From NCBI RefSeq assembly GCF_963662255.1, contig NC_085084.1, positions 397,501-461,500 of the forward strand: a DNA stretch of 64,000 nucleotides. The letters run 5' to 3'. The translations under genes and the position numbers were made by a program. Below, piece by piece: positions 37,001 to 46,531 of the stretch. This stretch comes from Cinclus cinclus (Eukaryota; Chordata; Aves; Passeriformes; Cinclidae). The notes under the pieces were generated by a model. It did not search any database. It saw only the letters and a program-made list of their open reading frames with translations, and was not told the DNA's origin. Position 1 is the first letter of the stretch; each line of letters begins with the position of its first letter.

Positions 37001-38549
37001 TGTGTGCATTTTAGATTGTACAGTATGGAAGTGGGAGATTGCTTTTTTACTAAGAAAAGAACAATTGTTGGAGTTCTCTCAGGCCTGAAAAATTATGAGA
37101 CCAAGAAATCAAGCAGCGAGATTCCTTTTAGGTTTGTTGTGTTCCTGGGAAGAGGTAATAAATGGTGGGATTCGTGGGGTTGGACTCAGTAATCATCGTG
37201 GGTCTCCATGGGTATTCTGATAAGTGTCAGGATGACAGATGTGCTGCTGTGGTGGGTGGGCAGTGCAAGGTAGAATGTGTGTTCTTCATCCCCCTGCAAA
37301 GCCCTTGTCTGCCCTAGATCCAATGGGTCCTGAATGCCCACACATCATCAGCAGGAAACTCATGAAGAATTTCAGCTCACTGACCTACAACAATGGCAGG
37401 TAAGGAATGGTATGTGGTGCTCTCGAGGCACAGATGGGGCACAGCTTGAGGGGCCCAGACACACCATCAGGAACCCCCTTACACTCCACATCTCACAAGT
37501 TCTCCCTCTTGCCATACAGCATCCAGAACTTAATCTCTGCATCCATGAAGGCTAAAATCACTGCATATGTCATTGCCTTGGCTTTGCACATTAACAACTT
37601 CCAGACAGATCTCACCGTCCTGCAGAATGACATGAAGCTCCCAGAGACCAGGTGAGTCATCCTGTTAATTCACACCACTGGGATCCTCTTACAGAAGGAC
37701 CCTGGGAGAGCTCTGAAGCATCTCTGGGTCTGCCCAGGGCTTTAGTTTTCCAGGCAAGGATAGGCACCTGTCTGTGGGTGCAGGACCTGCATTTTCCAGG
37801 AGACCTCTGGCAGCTGCAGCTCTGCTCCAGCTGTGCTCCTGTCCTTGGCCCTGCAGCATTCATTGGATCAGGCTTTCTGGCCAAAACTTCACTTATTACT
37901 GGGTCTTGCCAAAACCCCTGGTCACTGTTTGGTTGTCAAGCTCCCTCATTGGTTTTGATGCTATCACTTATTTTGCCCATAATTATTCTCTTTATTCTTT
38001 GATCAGTAGTAGTGGGTTTAAGAGTGCTCCCTGCTGTTGGTTTCCATCCGTTTTCCCTTTCTCTTTTTCTTTCTGGAATTCGGCTTTTTCAGGAATCCCT
38101 GTTGGTTTTGGCAGTTGATGCCCAGGTTTGGGTTGTGCTGCCCTGCAGCTGGGAACATGGGGCCTCAGATGCTGTGGGGAAAAGCATGGAGGAGGCTGGG
38201 ACCTGCTGGAAATATCAGCAGTGCTTTGTCCCCAGGAGGGTTCTGTGCTGGATGCTCCCAGTTCTGCCTCCGTGGCATCCCTGTACCCCAGAGACACCTC
38301 CAGGCCTCTCCCTGAGGGCTGTGGATCCCTGCAGGGTTGTGGCACGGGGGGCTCAGCCCCACTGATGGCATTTATCCGATGTTTTCCAGGATCCTAGACA
38401 TCGCCAAGGCCCTGCGACTCAGGGTGTCCAAGGCCAAGGGGCTGCCAGGGCTGGAGAATGACCAGAACCACAAGCTGGGCACTCTGTCTCTGCCCTTGCC
38501 CACGCAGAAGGCAGCAGAGGGACAACGGAAGCGCAGGAAAATGAACTGA
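31055..38549 (+). CDS. POLR1E: POLR1E (PAF53), RNA polymerase I subunit, complete
   Basis: Homologue of yeast A49; with POLR1G (A34.5-like) forms the TFIIE/F-like subcomplex of nucleolar RNA polymerase I that supports rRNA gene initiation and elongation. Exons: 31055-31115, 31210-31313, 32556-32632, 33572-33657, 34220-34275, 34621-34765, 35650-35757, 36158-36254, 36465-36598, 37318-37399, 37520-37651, 38390-38549; all GT/AG, 1,242 nt, 413 aa, close to the human length. Family landmarks: KCNTLCR after exon 3, GQMEVY(N/D)AE in exon 4, AFGTSKQKRAL in exon 6, LPPCYED in exon 7, LSPAEYEAL in exon 8, ARCLWFLDALIKF in exon 9, LTYNNG in exon 10, MKAKITAYVI in exon 11, HKLGTLSLPLP and a basic KRRKMN end in exon 12. 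The N-terminal half is the dimerisation module; the C-terminal half is the tandem winged-helix DNA-binding region of A49. Confidence 0.97.
31600..31815 (+). mobile_element. CR1 LINE 3' fragment in POLR1E intron 2
   Basis: Sense CR1 3' end with GGGCAGGCCCTGGCACAGGG, CTGGCAGTGCCCAAGGCC and AGGTGTCCCTGCCATGG landmarks, closing at a GGAATTCTGTG-type tail. Truncated and non-coding. Confidence 0.9.
37165..37215 (+). mobile_element. Possible CR1 3' tail in POLR1E intron 9
   Basis: The short stretch GGGGTTGGACTCAGTAATC followed by GTGGGTCTCC and ATTCTGA resembles the last 50 bases of CR1. Too short to be sure. Confidence 0.45.
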
Positions 38550-38677
38550 GGAGCCCAGCAGGGCTGACGGGAGGCACAGTCCCTCCTGTAGAATGTCTTG
38601 GGGATGCCTTCATCTGCTGGGTTTGGGTCCAGCATCAGCCCTCACCCTGCTGAAACCCAAGCTGAGGGTTTCACCTC

Positions 38678-38683
38678 ATTAAA
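38678..38683 (+). promoter_or_regulatory. POLR1E: POLR1E poly(A) signal
   Basis: ATTAAA about 130 bases after the POLR1E stop, followed by a T-rich stretch of the kind expected downstream of a cleavage site. Confidence 0.65.
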
Positions 38684-39414
38684 ATGCTGCTTTTTTTCTA
38701 TTTATGTAGAAAAAGCTATAAAACCTCTTTTTTTCCAGTTTGTCTGGGGTGGGAGGTGAAATGGAGGTTGTGCTGGAGCACAAGGGAACAGTTTGAGGTG
38801 GCAAGTTCTCCCCTGACACCTGTGTGGCTGGTTCTGGCTCGTGGCCCCTCCCAGGATCAAGGTCAGAAGCAGGGAGACAAAGAGTGTGACTTACATACAC
38901 CTTTTTGTTTCTCTGGAGTGTCCGTGTAGTCCTGTGTTCAAAAACTGTAAAGATGTTCACAGTTCTGTCACTTTTCCTATCCTGGCTGTTTTCCTTGGGG
39001 GAGGGAGAGTTGTGTGATTGGGATTTGGTATCACCTTCAGGGGGAGCAGTGAGTATGAGCCCAGAGCTGTGGCTTCCCAGCTCTTTGCAGAGATACTTTA
39101 GTCTGGTTCCTCTGAATTTTCACTCTCCTGGCAGCTGTTTACTTAGTAAGGCTGTAGGAGGCGGGAGGGCTTGTGAGAAACAGGATCACCTCCAAGTTTG
39201 TGTGTGAAATGAGCATGGAATGTCAGAAAATCATCTCTCTGTGATGTTGCTGCTTCAGACAGTAATTTGGATGTGGTGCATCCTCTTGGGATTGATGTGT
39301 CTCCTCACACACCTTAACGACCCACTGTTCACAGCTGTCATTAGCAGTAACACAAACATCCTGTGTTCTGGGGAGGGTAATTACTGCCCTAGGAGCTGCA
39401 GGCTCCAAGTAATC

Positions 39415-39930
39415 AGCAGGACTGGTTGAGGTTGAAAGGGGCTCCTGGAGGTCTCTGTCCAGTCCCTCTCCCTGCCAGGTGCCCAGGACTTCGTCCAGGT
39501 GACTTTGGAGTGTCTCTGGTTACAGGAACTCCACAAATTCACAGTGAAGCAGCGTTTCCTGACGTTCAGAAGGAACCTCCTTTGATTCCGTGTGCTTGTC
39601 ACCTCTGGCCTGTCCCTGGGCACCTTCCCTGCAGGTCTTTGTAGCCATGGACGAGGTCCCCTTGAGCCTTCCCTGCTCCAGGTTGAGCTGCCCCAGTTCC
39701 CTCCACTGTTCCCTGTAGCAGTGATGCTCCAGGCCCTTCAGCATCTTCCCTGGATCACCAGAGTGTCTCTCTGGAGCTGAGGAGCCCAGGCTGAGCAGAG
39801 GAGGAGCACCATCACCTCAGCTCTAATTCTGCCCAGACACTGCTGTCCACTGCCACAGGGGCATTTCTGGCTGGCTGCTGGAGACACAGGGGACATGGTG
39901 TCCAGCCCTGACCCCTGCAGCACAGACAGG
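39415..39930 (-). mobile_element. CR1 LINE fragment, antisense
   Basis: Reverse-oriented CR1 3' portion of about 0.5 kb. + strand landmarks: GACGTTCAGAAGGAACCTCC (39559), the GGCCTGTCCCTGGGCACC-like stretch (39607), TCCAGGTTGAGCTGCCCCAG (39678), GCAGTGATGCTCCAGGCCCT (39718) and GGAGCCCAGGCTGAGCAG. These follow the order of the complemented CR1 3' region. Confidence 0.8.
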
Positions 39931-40079
39931 GACAGTCACTGACACAGAAACTCTACAGTGAGCAGCTCCCAGGGGAATGGTGCTGCAGGCCTCCAGGAGC
40001 AGGGGTTTGTCCAGGCTGGGGTCCTGCCAGGAACATATTTCCTATACTGCTGCCTTTTTCCTAACCTGGAAATGAAACA

Positions 40080-40565
40080 GATAATTTTAGTAGGGAGGTA
40101 ACATAAAAGGGGACCTTTATTTGGAGGCTTTCAGGGGCAGTTATGGAAAGGTGTCCCCAAAATCCCACCCACAGAGGGTGAATACAGGTTTTGTAAGTTC
40201 AGCAAATCAGCGTAACTGGCAAAGAAGCACCAATTAGGAGCAGCAACTGTCAGCAACAGAGGGAAGTGACATTACAAGTTGTGATCAATAGCCAATTTTA
40301 TTGAGTACACAAGGTGTTTATATAGGCTTTTACTTGTATGGCATTTATGTAGGGTTCCATTAGGGTAACAATTTCCCGTTGGTTACACTTCACAGCATCA
40401 CAGTACCTGGTAACCTCATTACAAAGTTTCACAAGGTGTTTCTTGGTCACTTCTCCCCCAGGGAACGTTTATCTCTCTCTGCCTCCCACGGGTTTTATTC
40501 CATTAGGCCTAAGATCTCAGGCCCCTTTATTAGTTCCACTGTACTCTTCTGTTTTATTCCCCATA
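40080..40565 (-). mobile_element. Possible LTR-like element (weak)
   Basis: A+T-rich, non-coding tract unlike its flanks. On the minus strand it would carry an AATAAA (TTTATT near 40291 on +) and a TATA-like stretch complementary to TTTATATAGG near 40317, an arrangement seen in avian endogenous retroviral LTRs. No TG/CA termini, target duplication or internal retroviral genes were found. Confidence 0.25.
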
Positions 40566-40846
40566 CAGCACAGCCCTGGAGGAGGAACCTGGCACCTGGA
40601 GGCACTGCGGGCAGAGCTGGCTGAGCAGCCTGGACGAGCTGGCTGGCCATAGGACAGCAGTCCCTGTGCTCAGGCACACCCTCGCTGGGTGCCCTCTGTG
40701 CACAGTGATGTTGAGGCAGGTGCCATCAAACAGAGCAGGGCACTGCCAGGACTGGGCAGCAGCTGCACCTGGCACTCAGGGCAAGCTGCAGTCTGATTCC
40801 TCAAGGAACAGGCTCAAGAGCACAGCTGACAACACGTGGGTGTTAC

Positions 40847-41018
40847 CTGTGCTGGATCCCCGGGGGTGGATGTGGGAGCAGGAGTGGCACGCACAGCACA
40901 AGGGCTTGGCTCCCTTGCGGATATCCAGCCTGGAGTGGACATTGCTGCCCGTGGTCAGGCACAAGAACAGCCCAAACCTTGGAGGTTTGTGGAGGATGGC
41001 ATTCCCCAGCACGAGGAT
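40847..41018 (-). other. Isolated exon-like open segment, unknown
   Basis: On the minus strand a 172-nt open segment is bounded by an acceptor GCTCACAG/ATC and a donor CACAG/GTAACA. It would encode 57 residues containing LGNAILHKPPRFGLFL and a Cys/His cluster CCACHSCSHIH. I do not recognise it; the first motif faintly resembles the strand before AAA6 in dynein heavy chains, which may be chance. No neighbouring exons were identified, so it could be a relic exon or a coincidence. Confidence 0.25.
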
Positions 41019-42654
41019 CTGTGAGCAGCAGGGCCCTAGGATGTGACCAAAGGGAACAGCTCTCCCTTCTGCAGCCCCTGTACACCTGCAACCTCCTGGG
41101 CTGGCAAACGGGAGTCACTGGCACTGCTCATCACAATCTGGCTTCCTCAAAGAAAGCAGTTAAATATTTACACAGCAGAGGTGTTCAATATTTTCCAGAC
41201 AAACAAAATCATGTCTTAAATCCACATCTTACAAGTGTTAAGAAATAATTACAAATTGCCTTTGCAGAGTAGCCCACTTTGACAAACAGCAGAGATCAGA
41301 AGGTAATTAAATTACACCTCCTTTTATTTGCCCATTGCTAACGGGTGCTTCATTCAGTCTGAGCTACACGTGGAGCCCAGCAGGATGTGACCAAGGATGT
41401 GACACTCAGCTGCCTGCAGAGGCCACAGCTGTGTCCCCACAGCTGGCCCTGGCCTGGGCTGTGCCAGGACCCCCAGCTCTGACCAGCTCTGCCATGCTCC
41501 TATCCAGACTGCACCAAGCCCACAACCAAGCCAGCAATTCCTGCTGATAAATACTCCTGCTTCCTGCTCTACCTGGTAATTCCTACCTGAGAAAATTCCC
41601 ACTGAGACTACCAGGGAATGCTCCCCTTCTTCCCCACCTCCAAAATTTATAGCTAGACTCTTTTGGAGTCATGGAATGAAAAATGGTCCCAAACCCTTTG
41701 GGGCTGGTCCTGCTCTGAGCAGGTGGCTGGAGAGGCACCTCCAAGCCCCCCACTGCTGCCAGCACCAGGGATTTTGGCAGTGATGGTACCCAGCCTTTGG
41801 CACCTGTCTGCACAAGCAGAGAGCTGAGAGCTGTGGGCAGCTGCAGAGTGAGATGATGCTGAGGGAAAACTTCAGTTCAGTGTCCAGTGTGCGTCCCCAG
41901 CCAAAATCCCCTCCTCTCAGCTGATCTCTGACAGAAGCAGGCACCAGCAGTGATGAGGGGCATGGACAAGGGTTGATATTGCTGGTGGAGCAGTAGGGAG
42001 AGGGAAGAGCAGCACAGCACTTTGCTATCCTGCATGCACTACCCAGTGTGGGTCAGATCCCTAAAGGTGCTTCCTTCCAGTTTTACCTGCCCTCGTTAGG
42101 CTGTCAGGAGAGCTGGCCAAAGGTTGGACTCCCTTGTCCTGCTGCAGTCTTGAGCTCCAGGTCCACATCAGGGGTGTGCAGCTTTGTGCTGTGCCACCTG
42201 ATGTCCCCACTGTCCCCCCCAGGTTGCACCCTGGAGCACACCAGAGCCGCAGGTGGGTGCAGGCAGGGGCAGGGGCCAGTGCTGGCCCCAGCCTGCCCCA
42301 GCACCTCCATCTCTGCAGCACCTCACTCTGCTCCTCGTGTGCCAGCCAGTCGCAGGGGCCAGTGGTTGCCAGGGCAGCCTCAGGCTGCCAAACTCACCCC
42401 ACGCCCAGGCAGAGCCAGCCCCAGCCCCTCCACCATGGGAACAGGGACAGTGCCTGAAGACTCCGGGTCCTGCCTGCTCCCGGGTGTGGAGGCCAGGCAG
42501 TGCTGCCTCTCTCCAGGACCACAGCTCGCCACCGGGCTGCCTGGGCCAGTCTGTGCTGCAGGGAGCCCAGGCTGGGCAGGCACAGGGGGCACAGGAGGAG
42601 CTGCCACCGGCAGGAACCCACCTCCATCGGCACCTGGGGCGAGGACAGGGCCAC

Positions 42655-42900
42655 AGAATCACAGAACCTGAGATAGGGAAAGACCTCTGAGGTCACTGAG
42701 GCCAACCTTTAGCCAATCATCCCCTCATCAACTGGAACACAGCACAAAGTGCCGCATCCAGTCTCTCCTTAAACACTTCCAGTAACTCCAGCACCTCTCT
42801 GGCAGCCCAATCTAATGTCTGATCAACTGAGACAAAATCCTGATATCCAACCTGAGCCTCCCCTAACACAGCTTGAGACTATGTCCTCACATCAGTGGTT
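42655..42900 (-). mobile_element. CR1 LINE 3' fragment, antisense
   Basis: Reverse-oriented CR1 tail: ACAGAATCACAGAACCTGAG, AAAGACCTCTGAGGTCACTG, CTCCAGCACCTCTCTGGCAG and TGATATCCAACCTGAGCCTC follow the order of the complemented CR1 3' consensus. Confidence 0.85.
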
Positions 42901-43740
42901 GTCCAGCCAGCACAGGAAGAGCAATGCTTGATCAGGGAAGGACTCGATGGTGACAGGGACATGCAAATCCACGCTGGAGGTGCCTGTCCAGGGCACAGCA
43001 ACCAGTGCTGCCCAGACACATGGGGTCTGGCCACTGTCACCCCTAGCCCCCCAGCAAGGCCACCTGAGCTGTTCTGGGCTTCCTGCTCTGTCGGGGCACT
43101 CAGAACTACATTGCTTAACCAGGGGGTTTTGGACAAAAAAGCACATCTGCAGGTCCTGCCAAGGACAGGGGGCTCGCAGGGGAAGGTGTGACCCATTCTG
43201 TACTCCAGCACAGGGCAGGACACTTCAGCCAGGAGAGGGATCAAGCAGAAAGGAACCAACCTCCCGTTCACCGAGCCAAAATCCAATCCTGAACGCCCCG
43301 TTCACCGAGCCGAACGCAGTCCCCGGCCCAGCTGTGCCAGGGACAGACAGAGCTCGTTGTGACATGGCAATTCCACTGCCCGGCACGGCGCTCCCGGCTC
43401 GGGGACCCGGGCACACGGAGGCCCCCACGCTGCCTCCGCCCCTCTGCCTCTCCTCCGCCGCTCCGGGACCCGCGGGGGAAAGAGGAACGGCCCAGCGCCG
43501 TGCAGCGGTACACACCAAAATAAAAACGAGCCGTAAGGATTGGGTACCGAGCCAGCACAACGGACTGGACCGCGCAGCGGGACAGCGACCCCGCCGGGAG
43601 AGCCCGGCCCGGGAGCCGCCCGGTCCGAGATCTCTCAGGGGCCAAGCGACCGGGCTGGCCCCACCGGGCAACACCTGCGGCCGCGGGGAGTACAAGAGCC
43701 CGTCCGGGCCCCGTGCGGAGTGGAGCTCACCGGAGCTCGC

Positions 43741-43870
43741 CGGGTCCCGCCCAGCCCGGGCCGGTCCCGCCCAGCCCGGGCCGGTCCCGCCCAGCCCGGG
43801 CCGGTCCCGCCCAGCCCGGGCCGGTCCCGCCCAGCCCGGGCCGGTCCCGCCCAGCCCGGGCCGGTCCCGC
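43741..43870 (+). repeat. 20-bp G+C-rich minisatellite in the promoter island
   Basis: Six tandem copies of the 20-mer CCGGTCCCGCCCAGCCCGGG fill 43741-43860, the first with one mismatch, followed by half a unit. Each minus-strand unit contains several GGG runs, so adjacent units could form G-quadruplexes. Each unit also holds a GC-box-like core. Near-perfect copies indicate recent expansion or homogenisation. Confidence 0.97.
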
Positions 43871-44049
43871 CGCCAGCTCGCTTCCGCCCCGCCCCGCCCC
43901 CGAGGGCGTGGCTAGACGGACATCGCCGTCTGATTGGCGGATACGTGCGGACGCGTGACCCGTGTCACGTGGCTGGTTGGCGCCGCCGGGTCCTTGCACC
44001 CTCCGCCGGTCCCGCCCCGTGCGGTGGCGTGGTGGCGTCACACGGCGGC

Positions 44050-44091
44050 GCGGTGACGTCAGAGAGCGGCGCGGTGATGTCAGAGAGTGGC
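44050..44091 (+). promoter_or_regulatory. Tandem 21-bp duplication carrying CRE and CRE-like site
   Basis: Two adjacent 21-base units, CGCGGTGACGTCAGAGAGCG-like and CGCGGTGATGTCAGAGAGTG-like. The first holds the consensus CRE TGACGTCA (44054-44061) for CREB/ATF; the second has TGATGTCA, one transition away. Confidence 0.7.
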
Positions 44092-44213
44092 GCGACGCCG
44101 CGCCGGGCCGGGCGCTTGGGGCGCAGCGATCCCGCTCCGGTGTGCTCCCGTTCCCGTTCCGCTCCTCCCGCTCCGCTCTCGGCCCGCTCCCTCCATGGCA
44201 GCACCGCCCGCAG

Positions 44214-45554
44214 GTGCGTCCCGCCCACCCGCCGCGGGCTCCGTCGCTGCCGCAGGCGCCGGCGGAGCAGCAGGTCGCGGTTCCCTGGGCCCGGCCGGGC
44301 CGCAGCCGCCGGACTGACCTTGGGGCCCGGTGCCGAGGCTGGAATCGCGCCGGGGAGCGCGGGGTGTGCCGATGTGGGCCCTGCGGGGAGAACACGGTGT
44401 CGGGAGGGATCGGGAGGGGATCCTGGTGTGCGCGGGCAGTGCGGAGCTCCCGCGGCCGAGAGCGGGGAGGGCCCCGCCGGCAGCCTGCCGGGACGCTCGT
44501 CCCGCATTGGGAGCGTGAGGGCTTCCGCAGGGGATGGAGACGCCGCTCACATCAAATGCTGCGGGAGCTTCGGAAAATAAACGGCTTTCCCGTTTTTTCC
44601 CCTAGCCTTTCTCTTCTCTGCCTTTCTCTCTCCCGCCCTTTTCTTCCCTCCCTTTTCTCCTCCCTGTTTCTCCCCGCTCCTTTTTCTCTCGCCCCTCCTT
44701 TCCTTTTCCTTCCTCCTTTCTTACTCCCCTCCTGGTTTCCTTTGCTCCTCATGCCAGGCAGGGCTGCTGTCCCCAAACACCCCTTCAAATCCTGGGAATC
44801 TCGTGTGTTGCTGGTGCTAGGGAGGATTTGGGGCTCATGAACCACCCACAGTCTCACACGGACCTTTCTCAGGCTGAGCTATGATCGAGGGTGGGATTTG
44901 GGCACCTGCAGAAACATCTTCTCATAAGTGTTAAATGAGTAATACCATTCTTTTTGTCAAACAGAGTTTGACCGGTAAAGATCCCTGCAGTCCTCCTCCA
45001 GACTATCTGGTCAAGCTGCCTCTGTCCACATGTCCTTCAGAACCCTGGGCCCGGCTAAATTCGACTTGTGAAACCTGTCAGCAGAACGTCGAGCGTGGGG
45101 CTGATGCAGAGGAGGCTGCGTGGCAGTGACTTGGGACCTGTAAAGAATTTCTCTCCTGTGTCAGTGAAATCACACCTGTGTGACACCTGTGCATCCACTG
45201 TGGGTGGTGGTGCTCAGCTGCTGGCTGAGCTGAGCCACAACAAAGTGTTGTCTGGTGTTTTCTGCCACAGGGAGAGGCAGAGTGTGAGCATCAGGTTTAG
45301 TAGTGCTGTTGCATGAATCTCTAAGTTTGGGTTTTTACAGGTTTTTTGGTGGCCTCCCTTTTGTTCACACGGTGTTTTATTAGTGCAAGTGTCAACCCTT
45401 CGCTGTTGGAATTTGTAATTCCAGGGGGATTTATTTCTGTTTTAATTTGAAAGAGCACAGAAGGGAAGAGCTGCTGCTTTCAATGGCCACCTAGACTCTC
45501 GCAGAAATGGCACGACATCCATCACATCCGGCTTGTGCTGCTTTCCCCCTCCAG
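44214..45554 (+). other. SLC25A51: Putative SLC25A51 5' UTR intron
   Basis: Predicted from the donor GCAG/GTGCGT at 44213/44214 and the pyrimidine-rich acceptor TTTCCCCCTCCAG ending at 45554, 119 bases before the start codon. It includes the 170-base polypyrimidine tract. Transcript support is unknown. Confidence 0.4.
44584..44756 (+). repeat. Long polypyrimidine tract
   Basis: About 170 bases almost entirely of C and T, in imperfect CCCTTT/TTCTC patterns with rare purines. Such tracts can adopt triplex (H-DNA) structures. It lies just downstream of the promoter CpG island. Confidence 0.9.
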
Positions 45555-45673
45555 CCTGCACGGGCTGTCCGTCACCCGGGTGTGGGAGTGATGCAGTAGG
45601 TGGGCAGGGCTGCGGGGTCAGCACAGCTCTCTCAGGCGCAGGGAGGAGGCTCCGGAGCGGCAGCACCAGAGCC

Positions 45674-46531
45674 ATGGCTCCTCCGGCCGGCGCGGCCCCC
45701 GGGGACTCTGCGGGCCGGGACAGCTCGGGCAAGCACTACCTGTGCGGGCTGTGCGCTGCCTTCACCAATATCATGGTGACCTTCCCCATCCAGAAGGTTC
45801 TGTTCCGGCAGCAGCTGTACGGGCTGCGCACGGGGGAGGCCGTGCGCCAGCTGCGCCGCGACGGGCTGCGCACGCTGTACCGAGGCATCCTGCCCCCGCT
45901 GATGCAGAAAACCGCCACCATGGCGCTCATGTTCGGCCTCTACGAGGATTTCTCGGCGCTGCTGCTCAGCCACGCCCGCGCCCCCGAGCTCCTGACGCGC
46001 AGCGCCGCGGCCGCGCTGACCGGCACCACCGAGGCTGTGCTCACACCCTTCGAGCGCGTCCAGACGCTGCTGCAGGACTACAAACACCACGACAAGTTCA
46101 CAAACACTTACCAGGCTTTCAAGGTTCTGAAAGCCTACGGGATGCGGGAGTATTACCGGGGATTGGTACCGATTCTGCTGCGAAACGGGCCCAGTAACGT
46201 GCTCTTCTTCGGCCTGCGGGGGCCCATCAAGCAGTACCTGCCTGAAGCCACCTCCTACAGCTCTCACATGGTCAACGACTTCATCTGCGGGGGGCTGCTG
46301 GGCGCCGTGCTGGGCCTCTTGTTCTTCCCTGTGAATGTCATAAAAACTCGCATGCAGGCTCAGATTGGTGGCGAATTTCAGTCCTTCTCCAAAGTGTTAG
46401 TGAAGATCTGGCTGGAACGCGACAGGAAGGTGATCCACCTCTTCAGGGGAGCCCACCTGAACTGCCACCGCTCTGTGCTGTCCTGGGGGATCATCAATGC
46501 CACCTACGAGTTCCTGCTGAAGCTGCTGTGA
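45674..46531 (+). CDS. SLC25A51: SLC25A51 (MCART1), mitochondrial NAD+ carrier, complete
   Basis: Inner-membrane carrier that imports NAD+ into the mitochondrial matrix. Single coding exon of 858 nt, 285 aa (human 297). The GCCATGG start at 45674 is preferred over an in-frame upstream ATG because of its Kozak context and the human length; the Ala/Gly-rich N-terminus is lineage specific, and homology starts at [11 protein letters not shown]. Three mitochondrial-carrier repeats are visible, with the non-canonical signatures of this subfamily: [10 protein letters not shown] (Gln in place of the acidic residue), [11 protein letters not shown] and [11 protein letters not shown]. Other conserved stretches are [40 protein letters not shown] and the C-terminal [14 protein letters not shown]. 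In human it is convergent with DCAF10, and the same convergence is seen here. Confidence 0.97.
   Translation: MAPPAGAAPGDSAGRDSSGKHYLCGLCAAFTNIMVTFPIQKVLFRQQLYGLRTGEAVRQLRRDGLRTLYRGILPPLMQKTATMALMFGLYEDFSALLLSHARAPELLTRSAAAALTGTTEAVLTPFERVQTLLQDYKHHDKFTNTYQAFKVLKAYGMREYYRGLVPILLRNGPSNVLFFGLRGPIKQYLPEATSYSSHMVNDFICGGLLGAVLGLLFFPVNVIKTRMQAQIGGEFQSFSKVLVKIWLERDRKVIHLFRGAHLNCHRSVLSWGIINATYEFLLKLL

Larger units (their letters stand above)
38700..43500. other. Intergenic between POLR1E and SLC25A51, repeat rich
   Basis: No established gene. The tract contains two antisense CR1 fragments, an LTR-like A+T-rich tract and one exon-like open segment, listed separately. In human FBXO10, TOMM5, FRMPD1, TRMT10B and EXOSC3 lie beyond POLR1E; none is readable here. 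The G+C-rich open frames at 42048-42690 have no recognisable content. Confidence 0.5.
43560..44340 (+). promoter_or_regulatory. SLC25A51: CpG-island promoter, probably of SLC25A51
   Basis: Dense CpG island with an inverted CCAAT box (ATTGG near 43933), an E-box CACGTG at 43966-43971, a full CRE TGACGTCA at 44054-44061 and a donor-like CCGCAG/GTGCGT (exon end 44213). The next + strand gene is SLC25A51, 1.5 kb downstream, whose coding exon has an acceptor-like CCCCCTCCAG ending at 45554. A spliced 5' UTR is therefore likely. Assignment to this gene is inference. Confidence 0.55.

Noticed and set aside
42048..42690. 207-aa plus-strand frame upstream of SLC25A51
   Set aside because: G+C-rich, Pro/Gly/Ser-biased, runs into an antisense CR1 fragment, and has no known domain.
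43540..44580. 346-aa plus-strand open frame in the CpG island
   Set aside because: Dominated by the 20-bp minisatellite (repeating Pro/Gly/Arg/Ala); no domain, and stop-free mainly because of G+C richness.
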